Shown: one piece after another, positions 56,061-64,000 of the stretch
Numbering within the stretch: position 1 is the stretch's first letter
Layout of the letters: each line of letters starts with the position of its first letter
Source: Schistocerca nitens
Lineage: Eukaryota > Arthropoda > Insecta > Orthoptera > Acrididae
Reading direction: 5' to 3'
Assembly: GCF_023898315.1 (NCBI RefSeq)
Contig: NC_064622.1
Location: 358,651,234 to 358,715,233 of the forward strand
Length of the DNA: 64,000 bases
Translations under genes and position numbers: made by a program
Notes under the pieces: model-generated
Told to the model about the DNA's origin: nothing
Databases searched by the model: none
What the model saw: only the letters and a program-made list of their open reading frames with translations

Positions 56061-56635
56061 AAAGACTGAAAAGTAGCGTCACACACTGCTGAAGAGACAC
56101 AGCAAATGTCTGTAATTTTGATAATTCATTCCTAAGATCCCTATCTTCAACAACCTTGTAAATTTTCTTCATATCTGTATCTGTTTCCGAGGTACAGAGG
56201 TTGAAAGTTACTCTACTTGTGAACTTAAAATACGCTTATAAAATCTGGTGTGAGGTGAAAGCTTAGTTTATAAAGAGATTTAGTATGGAGAAATTTGGTG
56301 TAAAGTGTGTGTGTTATCATCTGGGAAGCCCTTGTTGTAGTACTGAAGCACAGGCAAAAAAATTTTGCACGTAAAATCTGATCTGAGTTGTAGAATTAGT
56401 TTCACGTTATTATTTTTCATAAGTAACTATCCACATTTTACTGATCTGTACATTTCTTTTCCTATGAGTCACATGCCCAGCTGCAGCAGGGAAAGGAAGG
56501 GAACCAGCAGAAAAGTGCTTGTGTTTGAGCACAAAAAAGGTAAATTGCTCTTGTTTGAAGTACACTGAAAAGTGGGGTACCAGCTACCTTCCACAGCATC
56601 TTTAAAAATTTTCTCAAAAATTTTTATGCTCAAAG
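56061..56635. other. Intronic sequence, nothing recognised
   Basis: No coding homology or clear repeat. Confidence 0.4.
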
Positions 56636-57170
56636 AGAAGAAGGTAGTGGCAGTGGCAAAGAGACGGAAAAGTAATAAATACTGGAAGATTGTAGACAGT
56701 GGTTGTGTTATAGAAAGAGCGAAGGAGACAGTGGCAGTGTGAGAGAAGGAGGGGGATACAGTGGCAATGGAACACAGTTGACAGTATCAGAACAGTGCTA
56801 GGAAAATAGTGGAGGAGACAGTGCCGGGAGGAAGTAAGAGAAAGAGAAAGTGGAAGTGAGTAACAGCCAGTGATAATGAGAGGCAAGAGTATGTGACAGT
56901 GATAAAGAGGAAGAGAAAGATGGTGACAATGAGAACAGACAACAGCAGTAAGAAGGAAGGATGAGATGTTAGCAGTAAGATAGAGAAAGAGGGAGATAGT
57001 GACAGTGAAGGGAGACAGTAGTAGCAGGACAGAACAAAGAGGACTGTGGGTGTGACACAGGAGGCAGTGACAGAGAGGCACAAAGAGATAATGACAATGA
57101 GTGAGTGGGAAAGGGCATCTGGGAGTGGATGGATATGAGCAAGTTACAGCGATCGACTAATGGGTGTGAG
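56636..57170. repeat. Purine-rich degenerate minisatellite
   Basis: About 530 bp of almost pure plus-strand purine with recurring GAGACAGTGGCAGTG/GAGAAAGAGGAGA words at irregular spacing of about 20-35 bp. The minus-strand frames through it (Leu/Ser/Cys/His-rich) are artefacts of base composition. Confidence 0.75.
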
Positions 57171-57840
57171 TGAGTTACCGTTAGGGGAGCTTGTGAGAGT
57201 TTGAGGTGAGTTGCATGTTAAAAAAAAAAAAAAGGTATGAATGTGTTTGCATACCAAAATTTTTGAGAAAATATTTAAAGATGCCGAGGAAGATGGACTG
57301 AGGCAGCTGGTACTCCACTTTCCAGTCAACAGTCTGTTACATAAACAGGAACATTTTTTGTACTCCAGTAGGAGCTTTTTTCTGCTGGTGTGGTATGGTT
57401 GGGTCAGCCTGATTCTCCAGCTCTTGTCTGGCAAGTAGTCTTCAGTTAACTCCACAGAACTTTTCTAAATAACAAAGAGGAGGATGCTGCACACTGTTGA
57501 TATCCCACACAGGCTTTAGAGATTTAAGTGAGATATGTGGGGAACAAAAGGATTTAGTTGTTTGTGTAGTTTCTAGAAACTGATCCAACAAATGTCTCAT
57601 TTAGTTTTTCAATCCACTGCCTGTGATGATATTATTTTAAATAAGACATGAAGCTAGGAAAGTATTGTTAATTACAGCTTGCCAGTGACAATTCTCAGCC
57701 TGACATCAGTCTTGTTGATAAGATTACTTCTAGCCCTCACAGGAGCACATTGTTTGGCAACTGCTCTGCAGCTTGTGCCAGTGAGCTTTCTAATAATGTT
57801 TTTAATTTTAATTTGTATACAGTTATGTATACGTGTTTCA
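57171..57840. other. Intronic sequence, nothing recognised
   Basis: Contains an A-run at about 57221-57233. No homology recognised. Confidence 0.4.
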
Positions 57841-57844
57841 GAGT

Positions 57845-58497
57845 AATACCTCTGAATTTTTTATGTGAAAACCCTTAAAGCTTTTTAATTAAAAAAAAAA
57901 ACGTTATTAACATTCTACATCTTCGTTCTTCACATCTACATATTTATTTTTGATCATAATTCCCTGCCGATGAACACATTTCTCCCAATGAGAGAGCAAT
58001 TTGTTGATATTACTGTAGAATGTTTGACTTCATTGATGGAGCCACAACCTCACTTCAGCTTGCACTGCTTCATCACTAACAAAGAGAAGTCCCCAAAGGT
58101 GTTCTTTAAGGTTTGGAAACAGATGAAATTTGGTGAAAATCAGATAAGGCTTAGTTGGGTCTGTATGGAGGGTGACCGATGACGTTGAACCCAAGGCGTC
58201 AGATTGTTGCAGGTGTCACAGCGCTCGTGTACAGTTTGGCATTGTGATGCTGAAATAGAGGATGCTCCAAGTGTGGATAAACTCTTCACATTCGAAACTC
58301 GATTACAGCATGCTGTTTCTCACACACTGACATAGTTATGTTACACACTGCCATGTTACACTCTAAAATTTGGAGCCCTCTAGTGGCAGGGGACTGCAAA
58401 TATGTAGACACGAAGAAAAAAGATGTAGAATGTTACGTACCATTTGTTTTATCTAACAAGCTTTAAGAGTTTTCACATAAAAAAGTTGAGGGACACC
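57845..58497 (-). mobile_element. mariner-derived foldback/MITE with about 95-bp terminal repeats
   Basis: The left arm (57858-57950: TTTTTATGTGAAAACCCTTA, CATTCTACATCTTCG, CATCTACATATTT) matches the complement of the right arm (58402-58490: TTTTCACATAAAAAAG, AAGATGTAGAATGTT, AATATGTAGAC). The interior on the minus strand encodes FHLFPNLKEHLWGLLFVSDE and FYSNNINKLLSHWEKCV, the C-terminal end of a mariner transposase (consensus FHLFxxLKxHLxGxxFxSDEEV). A deletion derivative lacking the catalytic core. Confidence 0.72.
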
Positions 58498-58499
58498 AC

Positions 58500-58915
58500 T
58501 TTTCCGCACACCCTCATTTTAGGTAATTATTGAATGTTACGCATGGATACTTATAATGCAGGTTATGGTTGACTTGTGCTCCATACAGGTCAGCATTAAG
58601 TTGTACTTATGTGAACTTTTTATTAAGGTTGAATACTGGCTGGAAAAGTTTTAACTGTTTTTAATGGCTGTTTAGCATATCTAGGTGCTCTGAGAGGTTT
58701 TCTCCTTCTTTTTTGAAAAAAAAAAAAATTGTGTTGAATTGCTAGAGTAACACAATCTGTGACGAAATTTTTCCCTCCTCCCTTACACAACTAGTTCAGA
58801 CAAAATCACATCAAATCAGATGTGAAACTGGAGCTTTCAGTGACTTTTATTGCCACCACCATCATCTGGGTTAAAATTGATACCCAGGATTGTCATGCTG
58901 GTTTTTATATACAGT
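58500..58915. other. Intronic sequence, nothing recognised
   Basis: No coding homology. A run of A is at 58718-58730. Confidence 0.4.
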
Positions 58916-59016
58916 AAACAATAGGAATGTAACAATATTATGAAAAAGAAGGTTGCGACTCACCATATAGCGGGGATGCTGAGTCACGATAGGCACAACA
59001 AAAAGACTGTCACAAA

Positions 59017-59052
59017 TAAAGCTTTCTGCCAGTAAGGCCTTCATCAGAAATA
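59017..59052 (-). ncRNA. Hammerhead-ribozyme-like core
   Basis: Minus strand CTGATGA (59047-59041), stem II AGGCC-ttact-GGC(A), GAAA (59026-59023), then GCTTTATTTGTGACAG. Stem I pairing next to the core is weak in this copy. Confidence 0.5.
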
Positions 59053-59054
59053 GA

Positions 59055-59155
<101 letters not shown>

Positions 59156-59795
59156 TGCAACTCACTCACACGATTGAAGTCTCAAGCAACTGAGGCCACA
59201 CTGCAAGCAGCAGCACCAGTACATGATGGCAGTGGCGACCGGGTGGGGGTAAGGAATAGGGAGCGTGCTTAGCAACAGGGTGGTCCACCTGTGTCTTAGC
59301 CACAATTTGTTGTTGCCCATTAATGCGGACAGACAGCTTGTTGGTTGTCATGCCACATAGAATGCAGCACAGTGGTTGCAGCTTAGTTTGTAGATCACAT
59401 GACTGGTTTCACAGGTAGCCCTCCCTTTGATGGGATAGGTGATGTTTGTGACTGGACTGGAGCAGGTGGTGGTGGGAGGATGTATGGGACAAGTCTTGCA
59501 TCTAAGTCTGTTACAGGACCATGAGCCATGAGGTAAGGAGTTGGTAGCAGGGATTGAGTAGGGATGGGTGAGTATATTGTGTAGGATCGGTGGACGGCAG
59601 AATATCACTGTGGGAGGGGTAGGAAGAATAGTGGGGATTTCTCTTTTCAGGGCATGATGAGAGGTAATTGAAACCCTGGTGGAGAATGTAATTCAGTTGC
59701 TCCAGTTCTGGGTGGTACTGAGTTACGAGGGGAATGCTGCTCTTTGGCCGGACAGTGGGACTTTGGGAGGTGGTGGGAGACTGGAAAGATAAGGA

Positions 59796-60072
59796 ATGTT
59801 ATGTAATATAACAGTGGGGGCCGTGCAGTTTGAGTATCTGACGAAATTGTACATAATCCTCGAAATCAGTTATATATGTGACAGTCATTGAAGACAATGA
59901 AAGCTCAAGTTACATATCTAATTTGGTGTATTTAGCATATGTTGTATATGCCGTAGACTGCTATAAACTGTGGGATCATACATAACTAGTGTGCCTGTGT
60001 GTGTTATTTAGAAAGAACTCTCTGAGACTGTAAGATCATGTTTCTATATCTTACATAATTTTTGATTGACAG
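59796..60072 (+). other. 3' part of sec63 intron 1 with splice acceptor
   Basis: AT-rich sequence ending in a T-rich tract and TTTTGATTGACAG before exon 2. No repeat recognised. Confidence 0.6.
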
Positions 60073-60175
60073 ATCCGGCCAAATATGAAAAGGAGTGCCA
60101 TTGTGATGACTGCAAAAAGAAAAAGCTTATACTCCAGTCAAATGAACCATGGAAAGGCACAAAACAGATGCTTAC
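60073..60175 (+). CDS. Sec63: sec63, coding exon 2
   Basis: The exon encodes residues 42-75 of Sec63: DPAKYEKECHCDDCKKKKL, then ILQSNEPWKGTKQMLT. This matches the cytosolic loop between the first and second transmembrane helices of insect Sec63, with the conserved CxC..C cluster followed by a Lys run and the E-P-W motif. Exon length is 103 nt. The donor GTAAGT begins at 60176, leaving two bases (AC) of a Thr codon, so the next exon must start in phase 2. TM2, the lumenal J domain and the Brl region are not in the window. A PLE remnant ends about 280 bp upstream of the acceptor. Confidence 0.93.
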
Positions 60176-60670
60176 GTAAGTTTTGATTTTATTCTATTTG
60201 TACTCAAATTGTATAATAAATTCTTTTTGTTGATTTTTATAGGTAACCCCTGTGCACCTCTGCACCTCTGCTTGTCTCAACTGCTCGTTCATGACTTTTA
60301 CTTCTCTTTATGCCATGCACACCGAAAATAAATTTTAGTAGAAACTCGCATAACATTAAGCACTTCAAGAACGACCAGTTTAGTGTGGGGCAGGGTGCCC
60401 TCCAGTGTGCCGAGACAAGGGACATAATTGAAGGTATAGCAGTTGTGCGGCATGAGGGACTCAATATCAATACAAGTGATGCAGTGTTAATAATGTAATG
60501 CCATGTCTTCTTTTAATGATGGTGTGCTGGCTTTAATCAACTTAATTAATGTTAACCAACAAAAGTCTAAAACATGCTTAATGGTATAATAATGTGAACA
60601 AAGGTAGTGCTTTGAAGGTGTTTAAAGAGTTAAGTATGTGTCACACTGTCCTTTTATTTTTTGGGTAAGG
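60176..60670 (+). other. Start of sec63 intron 2
   Basis: Begins GTAAGT. No further Sec63-like coding (TM2 or J domain) is seen between here and 64000, so exon 3 lies beyond the window. Confidence 0.65.
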
Positions 60671-60674
60671 GGGA

Positions 60675-61390
60675 GAGTGTGGTGGGGAGGGAGAGGGATA
60701 GCAGGATAGGCGTGGGGGACAGTAAAGTGCTGCTTATGGTAGCATACAGGGACAGAGTAGGGCAGCTAGGTGCAGCAGGAAGGTCAGATGGGGGATGGTG
60801 AGGAGCAGTGGAGGAGAGAAGTAAAAAGACTGTGGGAGTGTTGGTGGAATAGAAGGCTGTATAGTGCTGCAGTGGGAGCAGGGAAAGAGATAGGTGGGCA
60901 AAAGATAGTGACTAATGAAGGTTGAGCCTAGAGGGCTTACAAGAAGTAGAATATATCACAGTGAGAGTTCCCACCTGCACTATTCGGAGAAGCTGGTATT
61001 GGTAGGAAGTATATAGATGGTGTAGGAAGTATATAGATGGTGTAGGCTATGAAGCAGTCATTGAACTAAAGAACGTTGTGTTGGGCAGCCTGCTCAGCAA
61101 GTGGTCTCTTGGCCACCGTTTGGTAGTGACCAGTCATGCAGATAGACAGACAGCTTGACTCTGTCTGAGAGTTTGATTCAGTAGCTCCGGTCCTGGGTGG
61201 TACTGAGTCATGAGAGGAATGCTCCTTTGTGGCTTAACGGTGGGACTCTGGGAGGTGATGGGTGACTGGAGGGAGAAGACATGGGAGATCTGTTTCTGTA
61301 CAAGGTTGGGGTAGTAATTTTGGTCTGTGGCCTCATTGAGACCCTTGGTGTATTTGGAGAGGGACTATTCGACACTACAAATGCACGTAC
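60675..61390 (-). mobile_element. Penelope-like element remnant, minus strand, internally deleted
   Basis: Follows the same order as the 11.2-12.3 kb copy: GACAGTAAAGTGCTGCTTAT, then AGGCTATGAAGCAGTCATTG, then CCTGGGTGGTACTGAGTCAT, then GGTTGGGGTAGTAATT. A segment carrying the GIY-YIG start is missing at about 61157. A 20-bp unit, TAGGAAGTATATAGATGGTG, is duplicated in tandem at 61001-61041. No open frame. Confidence 0.65.
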
Positions 61391-61399
61391 TTCCAGACT

Positions 61400-62130
61400 C
61401 TTGAAAAATATCTATACAATCTCAAAGATGGCAAGGGTAGGTAAGTGCGAGAACTATCACACAGTTATCGTAACAGGTCATGCATTCAAGTTGCTGACAT
61501 AAATAATTTACAGAAGAATGGAAAAGAAAATTGAGACTCTGTAAGATGATGATCACTTGGCTTTAGGAAAGGAAAGTCACCAAAGAGACAGTTCTGAAAC
61601 TATACTTGATAACGTAAACAAAATTTAAGAAAAAGCAAGTCACATTCATTGGATATGCTGACCTTGAAAACACATTTCACAATGTCAAGTGACAGAAGAT
61701 GTTACAAATTCTCAGAAAAATAGCTGTAAGCTAGAAGGGAAGATTAGGAGTATGAATTGTAGTATCCTAGAGGGGGGAAATAAGAATGGAAGATCAAGCA
61801 AGAATTGATCAGAGTAGAGAAGGCAGAAGACAGGGATTTAGTCTTTCCCCCTACTGCTCTACTTATAAATTAGAGAAGCAGTGATGGAAACGAAAGAAAG
61901 GTTCAGAAGTGGGATTAACATTCAAGATGAAGGGAGATTTGCTGATGGATAGTGCTATCCTCAGTGAATGTGAGGAAGTATTTTGGGATATGTTGAATAG
62001 AATGAACAGTCTAATGACAACTAAGACATACGACTCTCTTTTTAAAACATGGAGTGACAGCAATGTCCCAAGTGATACAGAGAAGAATGAAAGGAAATGT
62101 AAACATGGCAAGTTGCGTCCCCTGTAGCAT
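61400..62130 (+). mobile_element. Degenerate non-LTR retrotransposon RT remnant
   Basis: Plus-strand pieces in mixed frames: ENYHTVIVTGHAFKLLT (consensus NYRTISLTSH), DDHLALGKESHQRD (consensus DQFGFRKGKSTRD), IHWIC-P-KHISQCQ (consensus YVGFVDLEKAFDN), REAVMETKERFRSGINIQDE and CEEVFWDMLNRMNSLMTTKT (consensus EEELxEMLNxMN). Many stops. Belongs to an RTE-like insect group by motif order. Confidence 0.6.
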
Positions 62131-62569
62131 GTATAGTAGATATTTTATGCTTTTAATTTTGCTACTACAACTTTTTTAAACTTCCAAAGTAATTATTTTG
62201 GCTAGCAATGTGAACGTAGCTGTAACGTTCTGCAATATGATAGTGACTTCAACACACCTTTATCACAGTACTAGTGGTATTTGTACACATATTTCAGGAA
62301 ACTTGCACTATTAACCACTGACATTTTTAAAAATGTTTCTACATCTTAAAAGAAGTGGAAATGCTTCAACACAAAAGCAGAAATATCATCAAGATTAAGA
62401 GAAAAGTATCACAATAGGACATGGGGATAAAAACAGTAAAATTAAAATAAAAATTACTTACCACTTTTTATTTCTTAGGCAGGCAGTAAAATTTATCCCT
62501 AAAGTGTCAAACAGCTTACTTAATGATTAATGGAAAATCTCATATAAAGATGTGAAACAAATACTAACA
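62131..62569. other. Intronic sequence, nothing recognised
   Basis: AT-rich with no recognised coding or repeat. Confidence 0.4.
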
Positions 62570-62651
62570 AAGAGATAGAGGGGCTGGCCAGTACTTACCT
62601 CAGCTCAGTACAGCCGATAGATACACAAAAAACAGAACCGAAAATTTACGT

Positions 62652-62690
62652 TCCTAGCTTTCGGAACAAATGTTCCTTCATCAGGGAGGA
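62652..62690 (-). ncRNA. Hammerhead-ribozyme-like core (best copy)
   Basis: Minus strand: CTGATGA (62684-62678), perfect stem II AGGAAC-attt-GTTCC, GAAA (62662-62659), then AGCT-A followed by GGA, which pairs with TCC immediately before CTGATGA (minimal stem I). Stem III is limited to the self-complementary AGCT, so a dimeric form is plausible. Confidence 0.55.
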
Positions 62691-62990
62691 GAGAGGGGAA
62701 AGAAAGGGAAGAAGGGAAAGTGGATTCAGTTACTCATAACCCAGGTCATGAAGCAACAGGGAAAGGAAAACAGGGAGGGTAGCAAGGATGGAGGCATGGT
62801 TGTCAGAGGGAAGCCAAAGATATTCTACTGTAAGTACTGTGCCAGCTTCAAACCAAAGAGGATGCATACAGAAGGAAAGAGGTATACAGTATAAAGATAA
62901 ACACAACTATGTAGGATGAAAAGATGCGTGAATGGCTAAAGAGGAAAGGGAAAGAGGAGAAGACTGAAGAGTAAATGGGAGTGAGGTTGT

Positions 62991-63536
62991 TTAACGTAGG
63001 TTCAGTCCAGGGGAATGGTGGGATGAAAGGATGTGTTGGAGTGCAAGTTCCCATCTCCGCAGTTCAGAGGGACTGGTGTTGGGTGGGAGAAGCCAAATGG
63101 CACATACGGTGTAGCAGGTTCCTAGGTCCCTAGAATTATGCTGGAGGGCATGCTCCGCTACTGGGTACTGGACATCTCCTAGGCGGACAGTTCGTCTGTG
63201 TCCGTTCATGCGCTCAGCCAGTTTAGTTGTTATCATACCGGTGTAAAAGGCTGTGCAGTGCAGGCATGTCAGCTGATAAATGACATGTGTAGTTTCACAC
63301 GTGGCCCTGCCTTGAATTGTGTATGTTTTACCAGTAGCAGGGCTGGAGTAGGTGGTTGTGGGGGGATGCATGGGGCAGGTTTTGCAGCGGGGTCGGTTAC
63401 AGGGGTAGGAACCGCTGGGTAGAGAAGGTAGTCTGGGAATATTGTAGGGTTTAACAAGGATGTTACGGAGGTTAGGGGGGCGACGAAAGGAAACTCTGGG
63501 TGGTGTGGGGAGAATTTTGTCAAGGGATGATCTCAT
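62991..63536 (-). pseudogene. PLE GIY-YIG endonuclease C-terminal frame (181 residues open)
   Basis: Encodes a Cys-rich linker (SGSYPCNRPRCKTCPMH), then RATCETTHVIYQLTCLHCTA with FYTGMITTKLAERMNGHRRT, the two halves of a GIY-YIG-type nuclease (here VIY...YTG), the conserved Arg of AERMNGHR, and a C-terminal SELRRWELALQHILSSH helix. This is the Penelope endonuclease following the RT. The open frame begins at 63536 (RSSLDKILPTPPRVSFRRPP), and upstream RT is in other frames, so at least one shift exists. Marked as a pseudogene because the whole ORF is not continuous. Confidence 0.72.
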
Positions 63537-64000
63537 TTCAGGGGTTGACTTGACTAAGTCATATCCCTGGCGGAGTAATTTGTTGATGTATTCGAGGCCA
63601 GGATAATATTGGGTGACAAGGATGCTTCTGTGTGGTCTGGGGGTAGGAACATTGTTGTTGGACGGGGAGGAATGTATTGCTCGGGAGATCTGTTTGTAGA
63701 CAAGGTCTGCAGGATAGTTGCGGGAGAGGAAAGCACTGGTCAGGTTATTGGTGTAATTGTTGAGGGATTCATCACTGGAGCAGATACGTTTGCCACAAAT
63801 ACCTAGGCTGTAGGGAAGGGAACATTTGATGTGGAATGGATGGCAGCTATCAAAGTGAAGGTACTGTTGTTTGTTTGTGGGTTTGATATGGACAGAGGTG
63901 TGGATGTGAGCTTCAACAAGATGAAGGTCAACATCCAGGAAGGTGGCTTGGGTTTTGGAGAAGGACCAGGTGAAATTCAGATTCGAAAAGGAGTTGAGGT

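Larger units (their letters stand above)
62570..64000 (-). mobile_element. Penelope-like element, second family, runs off right edge
   Basis: The 3' end carries a hammerhead-like core at 62684-62659. The coding region continues from 62991 past the right edge with RT-like sequence on the minus strand (for example LHLVEAHIHTSVHIKPTNKQ-type and HPFHIKCSLPYSLGICGKRI). It is less decayed than the other PLEs and has a different sequence, so it is a distinct family. 5' limit outside the window. Confidence 0.78.

Noticed and set aside
56614-57083. 155- and 98-residue minus-strand frames rich in Leu, Ser, Cys and His
   Set aside because: They arise from the purine-rich minisatellite read on its pyrimidine strand. 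No domain, and composition alone explains the openness.
60310-60498. 62-residue plus-strand frame after sec63 exon 2 as possible exon 3
   Set aside because: Does not encode the second transmembrane helix or J domain, and no phase-2 acceptor fits.

Overview
This window is eukaryotic and looks like an insect with a very large, repeat-rich genome, probably an orthopteran of the grasshopper/locust type. The only host coding sequence I recognise belongs to two conserved single-copy genes, akirin and sec63. Both have insect-like protein sequence, and they are split by very long introns (about 20.2 kb and 37.4 kb). The rest is transposable elements, tRNA-derived SINEs and microsatellites of kinds I recall as abundant in Schistocerca/Locusta. 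That taxonomic link is from memory and inference, not a database search.

Layout: akirin lies on the minus strand. Coding exon 1 is at 22019-21845, exon 2 at 21746-21547 and exon 3 at 1335-1173; the last few codons (expected Tyr-Leu-Ser) are spliced from an exon I could not place and are probably left of the window. sec63 lies on the plus strand. Coding exon 1 is at 22584-22707 and exon 2 at 60073-60175; the gene continues beyond the right edge. The two genes are divergent, with start codons 564 bp apart, so 22020-22583 is probably a shared bidirectional promoter.

Akirin intron 2 (1336-21546) holds: an RTE-like non-LTR retrotransposon with a perfect 9-bp target duplication (2575-5904); an N-terminal fragment of a Tc3/mariner-like transposase (about 7430-8100); SINE fragments; a head-to-head inverted pair of Penelope-like elements, PLEs (10316-16407), one of which contains a nested palindrome with two hammerhead-ribozyme-like cores; and an old Tc1 remnant (17880-19110).

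Sec63 intron 1 (22708-60072) holds: a full-length young Tc1-type transposon with an intact 340-residue transposase (25321-26742) inside an older non-LTR remnant; a Merlin element (28208-30155); a hAT element with an 8-bp duplication (30408-32890); a decayed Tc1 copy (34523-35544); SINEs; a PLE 3' part with a hammerhead-like core (about 37170-38000); an antisense RTE (about 39069-42415); a rearranged copy of the young Tc1 (42418-43587) next to a second Merlin-like transposase fragment; a degenerate I-like retrotransposon with RNase H (about 46020-51972); two foldback derivatives of mariner-like elements; and a 5'-truncated PLE ending about 280 bp before sec63 exon 2. After exon 2 come two more PLEs and a non-LTR remnant.

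No CRISPR array, operon, rRNA gene or clear functional tRNA gene is visible. The elements are mostly broken. The exceptions are the two Tc1-type copies, whose transposase frames are open. Most interesting are the DD32E catalytic spacing of that Tc1 family, its end-duplicated chimeric copy, and the repeated hammerhead-like cores in the Penelope-like elements.
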